DNA of 64,000 bases from Saprospiraceae bacterium (GTDB taxonomy: Bacteria > Bacteroidota > Bacteroidia > Chitinophagales > Saprospiraceae). How positions within the stretch are numbered: position 1 is the first letter of the stretch; the number at the start of each line of letters is the position of its first letter. Under the pieces are notes generated by a model that had not been told where the DNA came from, ran no database searches, and saw nothing but the letters and a program-made list of their open reading frames with translations. Below are positions 46,304 through 54,720 of this stretch, piece after piece. The translations under genes and the position numbers were made by a program. Location of the stretch: contig CATQHI010000002.1 of NCBI GenBank assembly GCA_958295895.1, positions 248,001 to 312,000 of the forward strand. The letters run 5' to 3'.

Positions 46304-47440
46304 TCAGTACAGTAGGCCGAAGAGCCAGAGGGGTATACGATCGCTAGCTCCGCTTACTTCGCTGTCGACGACGGCGAAGTGATTGGGTGCCTTACCGATT
46401 TGGGCCAAGGTTTTGTTGGGGCCGCCTACTTCAAATAAGTACCGTTCTTCACGATCGATGAAGAGAAAGTCTCCCTGTGTAGGTAAGCGGATTTCGGGGG
46501 GAAGTAGACTCGTCCTGTAGGTTAGGTAGTTGAGCTGATTGAAGAAGAACGTCTCGCGTACCGTGCCTACGTTAGCCTCCTGGGGGGCGAGGGTATAGAG
46601 TAAATTGGTGTTATTGAGGTAGATTTTATCTGGCTTCGCTAGTGCGGCCACGCCCTTTGCCGCCTGGTGTAGACTGTTGATCAGATCGGCACGCTGGAGT
46701 AGGTCTAGGTATCTTAGTACGGTGTTGCGGCCGATTTCCAAGCGGGAGGCCAGCTTGCTGATATTGGGCTTGAACGGTGCGGATGAGGCTACGGCGTACA
46801 GTAGGCGCCCGATAGCCTGGTAATCTGCGCGGCCTGATTCCATACTGTGGGGAATGTCACTTTCCAGCACAAGTTGTACCACCGTATTGAGTCGACCACT
46901 ATACCCCTCTGGCTCACTTAAAAAGATCGGGTAATAACCTGTCTGCCAGTAGTCTTTCAGAAAGGCTAGGGGGCTGAATTTGTCCTGCGTAAGTTCCCTT
47001 ACGGTCACCTGATGACGTTGCAGTATGTCGGATAGGGTGAGGACGGGTAGTTCGCGGTTGTGTTTAAGCCACAGGAACTCGCGAAAGGACAAACCTGGAA
47101 TCCTATACTGTAGCGCTCTACGACTCAGGTCCGCTTTTTGCTTTAAGATTTGAATGGCGGACGAGCCGGTAAACGTGATCCGTAAGCGATCACGGTACAG
47201 GTCATATGCCTGCTTTATCTCCTGCGCCCACGTGTTATATCCGTAGCGGTGCACTTCGTCGATAAATAGGTACCTACCACCCCCCTCCACGAAGGTGGTG
47301 ATGACATCAATCAGGCGGTGCTCGCTAAAGTAGATGTCCCCTAGATCAACGTAGAGCGCCTCGTCCCCCGGTAGTGCTAGTTGTCGCAGACGCTGTAGCA
47401 GCAGCGTAGTCTTGCCCACTCCCCGTGATCCGAGCAGCAC
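46304..47440 (-). CDS. AAA ATPase with DUF4143 domain
   Basis: At least 378 residues. Walker A is LLGSRGVGKTTLL near the annotated start, and Walker B is YLFIDEVHRY. The C-terminal winged-helix and nuclease-like part (from about residue 215) is typical of AAA_14/DUF4143 proteins of unknown role. The called start is GTG at 47440. The upstream frame continues with plausible family sequence (EHLQRTSEAFLRGASDRYIRP) to a stop near 47549 without ATG, GTG or TTG, so the true start may be non-standard. Confidence 0.82.
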   Translation of the reverse strand: MLLGSRGVGKTTLLLQRLRQLALPGDEALYVDLGDIYFSEHRLIDVITTFVEGGGRYLFIDEVHRYGYNTWAQEIKQAYDLYRDRLRITFTGSSAIQILKQKADLSRRALQYRIPGLSFREFLWLKHNRELPVLTLSDILQRHQVTVRELTQDKFSPLAFLKDYWQTGYYPIFLSEPEGYSGRLNTVVQLVLESDIPHSMESGRADYQAIGRLLYAVASSAPFKPNISKLASRLEIGRNTVLRYLDLLQRADLINSLHQAAKGVAALAKPDKIYLNNTNLLYTLAPQEANVGTVRETFFFNQLNYLTYRTSLLPPEIRLPTQGDFLFIDREERYLFEVGGPNKTLAQIGKAPNHFAVVDSEVSGASDRIPLWLFGLLY

Positions 47441-47545
47441 GTTCAGGGGGTTGTCCCAGGCGATGGTAGCAAAAATAGGACGGATGTACCGATCGGATGC
47501 CCCCCGTAGAAAGGCTTCACTGGTACGCTGGAGATGTTCTATAAT

Positions 47546-47640
47546 GATTCAGTTTTAAATCAGTTCTTCGGTAAACTGATCTATCGCTGGATCAAAATTA
47601 AACAAAAATGATCTACCTCCAGATCAATTTCGTCGCAAAG
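47546..47640 (-). promoter_or_regulatory. Promoter and inverted repeats upstream of the ATPase gene
   Basis: On the minus strand the -7 box TAATTTTG lies at 47600-47593. It is flanked by GATC-centred inverted repeats: TGATCTGGAGGTAGATCA, TTGATCCAGCGATAGATCAG and ATCAGTTTACCGAAGAACTGAT. They look like operator sites or leader hairpins. Confidence 0.5.
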
Positions 47641-47649
47641 CGTCTTTTC

Positions 47650-48099
47650 TCACTTATCCGAACCCTCCAAGCGGCTAGCTCCGGCCTCCAGAGCCTCTAC
47701 CAAGCGACCGGCATTTTCCTTACCCCCGGCAACCTTGCGAGTCTCGTCGGCAAGGGAACGCAGTAGGGCGGCAACTGCCGCTCCGTCAATTTCGCCGCCA
47801 CTAAGTGCAGACTGTAGCGACTCCAAATGGCGGATCACCGGCTCGGTACCCTCCTTACCACGAAGGCGGTTGATCCAGATGTCAATGTTCTCGGTGGCCA
47901 TGTCGAGGGGTAGGGCGGTGAGGTCGCCGCCATGCATCTCAGCAGCTTCGAGGGTGGAGGCTACGGTAGCGGTGGGGTCGGGGTCGGTCATGTCCCGGTC
48001 CTCACTCTCTACGCGGTTTTCGTCGACGGTGGTGGCGTCATTATTGCCGGCGCAGGCTATGAATAGGAGGGGGCAAAAGATTAGTGTGAAGTATTTCAT
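47650..48099 (-). CDS. Lipoprotein with one copy of a helical repeat domain
   Basis: 149-residue predicted lipoprotein, signal MKYFTLIFCPLLFIACAG (lipobox IACA). The mature part has one ~95-residue domain: GGDLTALPLDMATENIDIWI, EGTEPVIRHLESLQSAL, and LLRSLADETRKVAGG. The following gene encodes a paralog with two copies of the domain and nearly the same signal peptide and NNDATT opening. Function unknown. Confidence 0.72.
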   Translation of the reverse strand: MKYFTLIFCPLLFIACAGNNDATTVDENRVESEDRDMTDPDPTATVASTLEAAEMHGGDLTALPLDMATENIDIWINRLRGKEGTEPVIRHLESLQSALSGGEIDGAAVAALLRSLADETRKVAGGKENAGRLVEALEAGASRLEGSDK

Positions 48100-48205
48100 C
48101 GTAGGGCAGTTTGGTGTGACTTTTCAACTCCAAAGAGTAAATTTGAGTTCAGGGGGCGATCTTGATTTGGAACAGCGATCCTCGCTTATGTACTATACAA
48201 GAAGC

Positions 48206-48232
48206 GGTAACCCAGTGCTGGATTACCGCTTC
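48206..48232. terminator. Probable terminator hairpin between the lipoprotein genes
   Basis: AAGCGGTAA, a nine-base interior, TTACCGCTTCTT. It is close to the katG terminator stem and may end the upstream minus-strand transcript. Confidence 0.5.
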
Positions 48233-48288
48233 TTCGTACCCTACGGGGGCAACTCGGGGTGCTACACCTCGACCCTTACTTAGCTTAG

Positions 48289-49071
48289 TTAGTCTTCGTC
48301 CTCCTCCGAGCCCTCCAGGCGCCAGCCGCCGGCCTCCAGTGCGTAGGCCAGGATAGCCAGGTTCTTATTGTCGCCGGCCAGCTCGCGGGTCTCTTCGGCG
48401 AGGGAGAACATGATCTCGGATACGCGTTCGCCGTCGATCTCGCTGGCTCCAAGCTCCGTTTTCAGTGTTTCCAGGTTACCGATCATATCGTCGGTACCGT
48501 CCATGCCGCGGAGCTCGGTGATCCAGGAGTCGATGTTTTTAGTGGCGGTGGGTACGCCGAGGGTCGTGATATCGACGGCCTTGGCCCGCACGGCAGCTAG
48601 GGTCTGGTCCAGCAGGCTCTTTCCGGCAAAGGCACCGTCGGTCAGCTTTTCGCCGCCGCTCTGTAGCGCAGAAACGAGGGTCGATACGCCGGGGGCGGTG
48701 CCGGCCACCTGACGGGTATCCTCGGCCAGCGTGATGAGGAGCATACCTACGAGGGGACCGTTAATGGGCTGCTCGCCGAGGGCGTCCTGTAGTTCTTCGA
48801 GGTTGCCGGTGACCTTGCCGGCGTCCTCATTGTCCTCGAGCTGGTCCATCCAGGAGTCGATGTTGGCCAGTGCAGCGTCGGTGGGTAGGGCGGTGATATC
48901 TCCCCCGTTAGCCTGTACGGCGTCGACGGTGGATTGTACGGTAGCGGTGCCGTCCTGGTCGGTCATCTCGCTGCTATCTACGGCATCGGGGTCAGTGGTG
49001 GTAGCGTCGTTGTTGCCGGCGCAGGCGGCCAGCAGCAGGGTAAAGACGAAAAGTGTGAAGTATTTCATCAT
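48289..49071 (-). CDS. Lipoprotein with two copies of the helical repeat domain
   Basis: 260-residue lipoprotein (MKYFTLFVFTLLLAACAG; an extra ATG precedes). Two ~95-residue domains repeat the pattern found once in the neighbour. The first has GGDITALPTDAALANIDSWM ... LLITLAEDTRQVAG; the second has DITTLGVPTATKNIDSWI ... IMFSLAEETRELAG. Both genes end with a GWRLEG/SRLEG motif. The pair is a tandem duplication with domain gain or loss. No known family was recognised. Confidence 0.75.
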   Translation of the reverse strand: MMKYFTLFVFTLLLAACAGNNDATTTDPDAVDSSEMTDQDGTATVQSTVDAVQANGGDITALPTDAALANIDSWMDQLEDNEDAGKVTGNLEELQDALGEQPINGPLVGMLLITLAEDTRQVAGTAPGVSTLVSALQSGGEKLTDGAFAGKSLLDQTLAAVRAKAVDITTLGVPTATKNIDSWITELRGMDGTDDMIGNLETLKTELGASEIDGERVSEIMFSLAEETRELAGDNKNLAILAYALEAGGWRLEGSEEDED

Positions 49072-49145
49072 TTGTGGTTTACGTGTGTGCCCTACTAACT
49101 AGCATGCTCGTATTGGGTTCATGCAGGCTTGCCTTCCTTCGCTTA

Positions 49146-49170
49146 GCACCTGCGCACGCGCCCAACTTTG
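49146..49170 (+). promoter_or_regulatory. Promoter of hflX with a dispersed-repeat spacer
   Basis: GCACCTGCGCACGCGCCC (49146-49163, 15 of 18 matches) overlaps the -7 box CAACTTTG at 49163-49170. The ATG follows 27 bases later. Confidence 0.5.
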
Positions 49171-49197
49171 CCGCTGGGCTAATCGTTGTACCTGACT

Positions 49198-50409
49198 ATG
49201 GCGAATGAATGGACGGTCGGGCAGAAGGATTCCGGTCTAGCAGTAGAGACGGAGTATGCCGTCGTGGTGGGTGTGGTACTCCGCAACCAGACGGAGGAGC
49301 AGGTCACCGAATATCTGGACGAGCTAGAATTTTTGGCGGAGACCGCAGGTGCAACGACCGTGAAGCGGTTCATCCAGAAACTCGACCACCCGGACAATCG
49401 CACCTTCGTGGGCAGTGGTAAGGCGAAGGAGATCGCCGACTACGTGGACCAGCATGAGGAGGTGTCGATGGTGATCTTCGACGACGATCTAAGCGGCAAG
49501 CAGGTGAACATCCTGGAGGAAGAGATGAAGGTGAAGATCATCGACCGCTCCACGCTGATTCTGGACATTTTTGCCCGGCGGGCCCAAACCGCACAGGCAA
49601 AAACACAGGTCGAACTAGCGCAGATGCAGTACCTCTTGCCCCGACTACGCGGTCTGTGGACGCACTTAGAGCGGCAGCGCGGTGGTATCGGTATGCGGGG
49701 CCCCGGTGAGACGGAGATCGAGACCGACCGCCGAATCGTACGCGACAAGATCAGCAAGCTTAAAAAAGACCTGGAGAAGATCGATAAGCAGGCCGAGACG
49801 CGGCGCAAGGGGCGGGATACGATGGTGCGCGTGGCCCTGGTAGGCTACACCAACGTGGGCAAATCGACGCTAATGAATCTGCTGACGAAGAGCGACGTGT
49901 TTGCCGAGGATAAACTCTTTGCGACGCTGGATACGACGGTGCGCAAGGTGGCCTACGAGGGGGTACCCTTCCTGCTGACGGATACGGTCGGGTTCATCCG
50001 TAAGCTGCCGCACCACCTGATCGAGTCGTTCCGCTCTACACTAGACGAGGTGCGGGAGAGTGACGTGCTGCTGCACGTGGTGGACGTGGCGCACCCCCAA
50101 TATGACGACCAGATCCGTACGGTGCAGACCCTGCTCAAGGAAATGAACTGCGAGGAGAAGCCTACGCTGCTGGTGTTCAATAAGATCGACCTCTTCCGGG
50201 AGCGCAACTACGACCTGTACCTGGACGAGGAGGGCCGGGGGGAGGTGGAAAGTGACCTGGTGAAAGGGCTACAAGGGGAGTTCGGGCAGGAGGCGCTGCT
50301 GGTGAGTGCGGAGACGAAGGAGAATATTGATACCCTGCGGGAGCGGGTGACGGAGCTGGTGCGGGTGGAGTATAGGCAGACTTATCCGTACGTAGCGCAA
50401 GGCTGGTAG
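49198..50409 (+). CDS. hflX: Ribosome-associated GTPase HflX
   Basis: GTPase that binds the 50S subunit and rescues stalled or heat-damaged ribosomes. 403 residues. The N-terminal domain contains TAGATT and the glycine-rich GPGETEIETDRR. The G domain has G1 VGYTNVGKSTL, G3 DTVGFIRKLPHHLIESF, G4 NKIDLF and G5 LLVSAETKENI. The in-frame TTG at 49186 is an alternative; the ATG at 49198 is preferred. Confidence 0.96.
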   Translation: MANEWTVGQKDSGLAVETEYAVVVGVVLRNQTEEQVTEYLDELEFLAETAGATTVKRFIQKLDHPDNRTFVGSGKAKEIADYVDQHEEVSMVIFDDDLSGKQVNILEEEMKVKIIDRSTLILDIFARRAQTAQAKTQVELAQMQYLLPRLRGLWTHLERQRGGIGMRGPGETEIETDRRIVRDKISKLKKDLEKIDKQAETRRKGRDTMVRVALVGYTNVGKSTLMNLLTKSDVFAEDKLFATLDTTVRKVAYEGVPFLLTDTVGFIRKLPHHLIESFRSTLDEVRESDVLLHVVDVAHPQYDDQIRTVQTLLKEMNCEEKPTLLVFNKIDLFRERNYDLYLDEEGRGEVESDLVKGLQGEFGQEALLVSAETKENIDTLRERVTELVRVEYRQTYPYVAQGW

Positions 50410-50436
50410 ATAGCGGGATTCGGCGGCAGGAGGGGG

Positions 50437-50444
50437 AACCTTTG
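50437..50444 (+). promoter_or_regulatory. Possible -7 box of the AbiE-like pair
   Basis: AACCTTTG, one base off TAnnTTTG, 23 bases before the ATG at 50468. No clear -33 box. Confidence 0.3.
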
Positions 50445-50467
50445 GTGGGGGTGAGTGTTTTTTGGGT

Positions 50468-50797
50468 ATGGCCAATACGCTTGAAACCAGTGACTTTTCA
50501 CTGCCCCAGCATTTGCTTTGGGAATATGATTTGCGTACTTTCGACTATGAACGCAATGCCGATTTGGTCATCGAGCGGGTGCTGCGGCGGGGCAATATTG
50601 TAGAGTGGCGGGCTACCCAAGCATACTACGGTAAGGAACGAATGCTAGCGGTAGCTGAGAAAAGCCGTGAGTTGACCGAGCGCGAGAAGGCGTTTGCCCG
50701 TATTTACGTTGATTCTAACTTGAATGATCCACACCGACGAGGCCGTTATCAAGCCGGGGACTTTGTCTTTGCTGAAAAAGTTGCAGCAGGACGATAG
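50468..50797 (+). CDS. Putative antitoxin partner of the AbiEii-like nucleotidyltransferase
   Basis: 109 residues: LPQHLLWEYDLRTFDYERNADLVIERVLRRGNIVEWRA is typical of small proteins encoded just before AbiEii-type toxins in Bacteroidota. It overlaps the next gene by 74 bases in another frame, an unusually long overlap. The last ~25 residues lie in that overlap and look unrelated to a fold. The antitoxin role follows from position and the known pairing, not from direct evidence. Confidence 0.72.
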   Translation: MANTLETSDFSLPQHLLWEYDLRTFDYERNADLVIERVLRRGNIVEWRATQAYYGKERMLAVAEKSRELTEREKAFARIYVDSNLNDPHRRGRYQAGDFVFAEKVAAGR

Positions 50798-51359
50798 ACT
50801 AAAGGAGCACTTCCTAGTGGGCGGTACCGCGCTGGCACTTCACTACGGGCACCGGCACTCCATCGACCTCGACTTGTTCACCCAGGAACGGTTCGACGAA
50901 AATGCGCTGGAGATTTACCTTCAGAATGGGCATCAGTTCAATACCACCGTGAAGTTTGCTCACACGCTGATGGGATTCATCGATGAAGTCAAGGTAGATT
51001 TCATCACTCACGCTTATGACCTGGTTGAACCACTACAGCAAATTGATGGGATGCGGTTAGCATCTCCGGTTGATATAGGTGCGATGAAGCTCAACGCAAT
51101 CTCTCAGAGTGGAAAGCGGCAGAAAGACTTTTACGATATATACTTTTTGCTCGAGCACTTCACCTTGGCGCGGATGCTGGCCGCGTACGAGGAGAAGTAT
51201 CCACGTTCCAGTCCTACAATAGCCGTGCGGGCACTAGTCTATTTCGGTGACATCGATTTTGCTATGGAACCGCCGATTTTACTACGCAAGGTGACTTTTC
51301 AACAAGTCATAAAGCGGCTTCAGCAGGCTGTATACAACACGGATAAAACATTCGGCTGA
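50724..51359 (+). CDS. AbiEii-type nucleotidyltransferase toxin
   Basis: 211 residues. LVGGTALALHYGHRHSIDLDLF holds the GG and DxD nucleotidyltransferase motifs of the AbiEii/MenT-type toxins, which inactivate targets such as tRNA by nucleotide transfer. Conserved helices (KLNAISQSGKRQKDFYDIYFLLE) follow. Together with the overlapping upstream gene it forms a type IV-style toxin-antitoxin or phage-defence pair. Confidence 0.87.
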   Translation: MIHTDEAVIKPGTLSLLKKLQQDDRLKEHFLVGGTALALHYGHRHSIDLDLFTQERFDENALEIYLQNGHQFNTTVKFAHTLMGFIDEVKVDFITHAYDLVEPLQQIDGMRLASPVDIGAMKLNAISQSGKRQKDFYDIYFLLEHFTLARMLAAYEEKYPRSSPTIAVRALVYFGDIDFAMEPPILLRKVTFQQVIKRLQQAVYNTDKTFG

Positions 51360-51379
51360 GGTTACGGCTTCCAAAGCCC

Positions 51380-52492
51380 ATGAAGCACCCTGACTACCCC
51401 CGTTACGCCCACCTCCTCGTTAACTACTGTGTAAGCTTACAACCGGGCGAGCGGCTTTTCGTCAGCTCGACGACCCTGGCCGAGGAGCTGGTGGATGCGG
51501 TGTACCGGGAGGCCGTGAAGGCCGGGGGGCACTGCGAGTTTACACTGGCAACCAGGGGGCAGGCGGCGGCGCTGCGGGAGTACGGTAGTGCCGAGCAGTA
51601 TGCCTTCGTGCCTACGCTCTACGCCCGGGCCATGAATGAGTACGAGGCGTATGTGTACATCTCGGCCCCTTTCGACCTACGGGAGCCGGAGGCGGCGGCG
51701 GAATTAAAGGCAGCGCGGCGCACGGCGATGCAGCCACTTCACACTACCTACTTCGCACGTACGGCCGACCGGCGACTGAAGCGCACCATGTGCATCTTTC
51801 CTACCGAGGCACTGGCCCGGGAGGCGAGCATGAGTCTAGAGGAGTACACTGATTTTGTATTCCGGGCATGTAAGCTCGACCAGGACGATCCGCGGGCGGC
51901 ATGGCTAGGGGTGCGGAAGCGGCAGCAGGCGGTGGTCGATCACCTCAATAGCTGTACGACCTTCCGGTACACCAATGACCGGAGCGACATCAGTTTCACG
52001 ACGAAGGGGCGTACCTGGATCAACAGCGACGGGCAGACCAATATGCCGAGCGGGGAGGTGTACACCAGCCCGGAGGAAGACTCGGTGAACGGCACCATCT
52101 ACTTCGACTACCCGGCCATCCGCAACGGGGAGGAGGTACGGGGAGTTACGCTGGAGGTAGAAGGTGGAGAAATACAGCGCTGGCGGGCGGAGTCGGGGCA
52201 GCAGGTCCTGGACGAGACCTTTGCCATCGAGGGGACGCGGCGCTTCGGCGAGGCAGCAATCGGGACGAACTACGACATTGATCGCTTCTCGAAGCAGATC
52301 CTGTTTGATGAGAAAATCGGCGGTACGGTGCACATGGCCGTGGGGCAGAGCTACGCGCAGGCGGGGGGCAAGAACGAGAGTGCCGTGCACTGGGACATGA
52401 TCGCCAATATGCGGCAGGGGGGTAAGGTGTACGCGGACGGGGAGGTGATCTACCGGGACGGGCGGTTCGTGGACCGTTTGTGGTCGGTCTGA
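51380..52492 (+). CDS. M29-family aminopeptidase
   Basis: Cytosolic metal-dependent aminopeptidase, 370 residues. The active-site signatures are NMPSGEVYTSPEEDSVNG with the metal-binding Glu residues, and the C-terminal HMAVGQSY and SAVHWDMI with the metal-binding His and Asp. The N-terminal half (residues 1-180) is the family's substrate-recognition domain. The start follows the toxin gene by 20 bases. Length agrees with AmpS/AmpT-type enzymes. Confidence 0.92.
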   Translation: MKHPDYPRYAHLLVNYCVSLQPGERLFVSSTTLAEELVDAVYREAVKAGGHCEFTLATRGQAAALREYGSAEQYAFVPTLYARAMNEYEAYVYISAPFDLREPEAAAELKAARRTAMQPLHTTYFARTADRRLKRTMCIFPTEALAREASMSLEEYTDFVFRACKLDQDDPRAAWLGVRKRQQAVVDHLNSCTTFRYTNDRSDISFTTKGRTWINSDGQTNMPSGEVYTSPEEDSVNGTIYFDYPAIRNGEEVRGVTLEVEGGEIQRWRAESGQQVLDETFAIEGTRRFGEAAIGTNYDIDRFSKQILFDEKIGGTVHMAVGQSYAQAGGKNESAVHWDMIANMRQGGKVYADGEVIYRDGRFVDRLWSV

Positions 52493-52575
52493 CGGCGGGT
52501 AGGCATACGATTTACCGCGCGGGGGACGTTTGACGGCGGGCCGACTTTTACCCCGGCCACTCGCCGTAAAAAGCC

Positions 52576-52583
52576 TATCTTTG
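52576..52583 (+). promoter_or_regulatory. -7 box upstream of the exonuclease-like gene
   Basis: TATCTTTG, a full match to TAnnTTTG, 65 bases before the GTG start. No -33 TTTG at the usual spacing. Confidence 0.5.
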
Positions 52584-52648
52584 GGATTGCCTTGTCTTTA
52601 CCCTATTAGTACAGTGGGACCCCTTCTTTTGACTGAAACCTTTGCACC

Positions 52649-53404
52649 GTGAACGAAAACGTCGCCTTCCTAGAACTGAAGTACGGAAACATATACGGTG
52701 GTTACCCCAACTTCTACGCAATCTCAGAAATTGCCCTCCTGGTCTTCGAGCGAGGGTCGAATAAGATCTTTCTGGAGAGCTGGATTAACCAGGCCAACGT
52801 CGACATCGTGGACGTCTACGCCGAGACCGATGACCTGGGCCACACCGTCCGCCGTGTGCGTGAGGTGCTCAACATGCGTACTAACCGCCGCTTTCCCTAC
52901 CACGAGGACTTTCGCCTGAGCGAGAACGACCTGCAGTACGCCTTCCGTAACCTGCGCTCCACGAAGAACGCCATCCGCAACTTCCTCAATAAGAACCTGA
53001 ATAAGTACCGCTTCCAGGACCTGATCGTCTTCGACGGGCGGCGCGACATCTTCCTCTGCGAACGCAGCGGGGTGCGCTTCGACTGGGTCAATATCATCGA
53101 CATCCAGAAGGACCTGAACCGGGAGACCGACTACCTCTTCAGCCTCAATAAGCTGGCCAAGGTAGTCAACTTCAATACCGATCGTTCGTACCTGCGTTCC
53201 AATAACCAGGAGTACTGGCTGCATCCCATCGCGGCGCGGCAGATCATCCCCGGCACGGCGGCCTTCGACGCGGCGCGGCTGCTGATGGTATTCAACGAGT
53301 ATACGATGTTCCACGACGACTTCTTGATCAAGGCGGCCATTCTACTTAATAAGGTGAGCAAGCGGAAGGAGGAGGAGAAGGAACGGGCGGAGAAGGAAGA
53401 TTAG
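52649..53404 (+). CDS. Protein with a degenerate DEDD exonuclease-like fold
   Basis: 251 residues from GTG at 52649. Three blocks line up with DEDD 3'-5' exonucleases: FLELKYGNIYGG at the position of motif I, but without the DxE; LIVFDGRRDIFLCE, with the motif II Asp; and HPIAARQIIPGTAAFDAARLLMVFNEY, like motif III with the conserved DA. The C-terminus is a charged helix (SKRKEEEKERAEKED). The lost motif I acidic pair suggests a non-catalytic relative. The assignment is tentative. Confidence 0.6.
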   Translation: MNENVAFLELKYGNIYGGYPNFYAISEIALLVFERGSNKIFLESWINQANVDIVDVYAETDDLGHTVRRVREVLNMRTNRRFPYHEDFRLSENDLQYAFRNLRSTKNAIRNFLNKNLNKYRFQDLIVFDGRRDIFLCERSGVRFDWVNIIDIQKDLNRETDYLFSLNKLAKVVNFNTDRSYLRSNNQEYWLHPIAARQIIPGTAAFDAARLLMVFNEYTMFHDDFLIKAAILLNKVSKRKEEEKERAEKED

Positions 53405-53432
53405 ACTGCCTTGGGCAGGTAGACGGCCAGCG

Positions 53433-54647
53433 TTAGAGAAGGTAGAGGACGGTCAGGAGGAGTAGGAGGCTGATGCCTAGTCCTAATAAGAAGATGTTGT
53501 AGGCTACCCGGAGGAGGTGGTACTTGCGGTCGATGGCGCGGCCGAAGCCGTGGAGGTCCTGGATGAGGTTGCCGTAGAGGGCATCGGGGTCGAGCAGGGT
53601 AGCTTCCATGCGGCGGGTGAACTCGGCGCGGTCGAGCTTGCTGACGGTGCCGTAGAAGGCCAGGTTATCGTCTTCGTCGGGGCGGGTGTGGGGGCGGGAG
53701 GAGATGAGGGCGTAGACCAGACTTACCAGGGCGCAGGTGATAAACACGACGACGGGCAGGAGTACTTCGGGGCGGGTCTGAGCCCAGTTGCGGTAGCTGA
53801 CGAAGGTGATGAGGGCACCAATGAGTAGGGCGTTGACGCTGACCATGATGGCGGCCTTCTGATCGGCCATGCGCTTGAGCTGGACGTTGTTGCGAAAGAT
53901 GGTGCGGAAGTAAGTCTGGGTCGCCTGACGGGTGGGGCCCTGCTCGATCTTTTCGAGACTCTGGGGGGCGGTGGGGTCGATCGCAGCGGGCGGGGCGGTA
54001 CGGGCCTGTTTCTTTTCGAGGCGGTCTACGAGCTTTTGGAGGTCCAGTAGGACGGCGCTATGGGTGTGCTGGTAGCGGCGGCGGAGCTCACCGTTACGGA
54101 AGCGGGCCTGGCGCAACTCGGTAAGGTAGTGAGCCAGGGCATCCGTACGGTTCATACTGCGGCGGGGGCCCTGTCCGGCGGCAAGCGCGTAGCGGTTTTC
54201 GAGCCAGGTGAGCTCGGCCCCCTCCGAGCCACTAAGGAGACGCTGCGCCAGCTGGGCGTCGTAGAGGACATCCGAGACCTCGGCCCGCATGGAGGAACTA
54301 CCGTTAGGAAGTACGGTGCCCAGGGTGAGCTGGAGGTGGAGGTAGTCGGGGCCGGTCCAGTCGCGGAACTCCTGGGCAACCTCATCCCAGCGGCGTAGCT
54401 CGCTGCCCGTACCCCAGTAGCGGCAGGCTTCAAGTAGGGCTACAGTGCGGGCCAGGTGGGGCAGGTCGGGGGAGACGCCCGGCCGACGCAGTGCGATTTC
54501 GAGGGAGTGGCCGGCTAAACTTAGCGCCCAGCTATCGTTGTGCAATACCAGGGCGCGGGGTAAGCGTTCGTAGGACATGAGCATGAACCGCTCGGCCTGT
54601 TCGGCCAGGTGGCTGAGGTGGAGGGCACTGAAGCGGGCGGTGTTCAT
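53433..54647 (-). CDS. HD-like plus PycTM (DUF5706) membrane protein
   Basis: 404 residues. The C-terminal half matches the Pycsar effector transmembrane (PycTM/DUF5706) domain: FRNNVQLKRMADQKAAIMVSVNALLIG, two helices, FYGTVSKLDRAEFTRRME, and LYGNLIQDLHGFGRAIDRKYHLLRVAYNIFLLGLG. The N-terminal half aligns with the HD domain that usually precedes it, but the metal-binding residues are replaced: ALLEACRYW at the FHD position and LYDAQLAQRL at the CDAD position. No nucleotide cyclase gene lies nearby. Confidence 0.75.
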   Translation of the reverse strand: MNTARFSALHLSHLAEQAERFMLMSYERLPRALVLHNDSWALSLAGHSLEIALRRPGVSPDLPHLARTVALLEACRYWGTGSELRRWDEVAQEFRDWTGPDYLHLQLTLGTVLPNGSSSMRAEVSDVLYDAQLAQRLLSGSEGAELTWLENRYALAAGQGPRRSMNRTDALAHYLTELRQARFRNGELRRRYQHTHSAVLLDLQKLVDRLEKKQARTAPPAAIDPTAPQSLEKIEQGPTRQATQTYFRTIFRNNVQLKRMADQKAAIMVSVNALLIGALITFVSYRNWAQTRPEVLLPVVVFITCALVSLVYALISSRPHTRPDEDDNLAFYGTVSKLDRAEFTRRMEATLLDPDALYGNLIQDLHGFGRAIDRKYHLLRVAYNIFLLGLGISLLLLLTVLYLL

Positions 54648-54690
54648 GGTGCCCGAAGGTAAGGGGTACGGTACTTCTTTCTATTAGCTT

Positions 54691-54717
54691 TCACCTGCGG
54701 GCCCCGCCCTACTATTT
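54691..54717 (+). promoter_or_regulatory. Dispersed repeat and -7 box before the next lipoprotein gene
   Basis: TCACCTGCGGGCCCCGCCC (54691-54709) is followed by TACTATTT (54710-54717), three bases before the ATG at 54721. It has the same arrangement as the other repeat-bearing promoters. Confidence 0.5.
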
Positions 54718-54720
54718 ACT

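Noticed and set aside
49337-49356. CGCAGGTGCAA in hflX and a similar string in pdxA (about 19811-19828) as copies of the dispersed repeat
   Set aside because: Only the first ten or eleven bases match. In HflX the TAGA residues they encode are a normal family motif, so they were not counted.
53433-54647. Complete Pycsar anti-phage operon
   Set aside because: No cyclase gene is adjacent; the neighbours are an exonuclease-like gene and an envelope lipoprotein gene.
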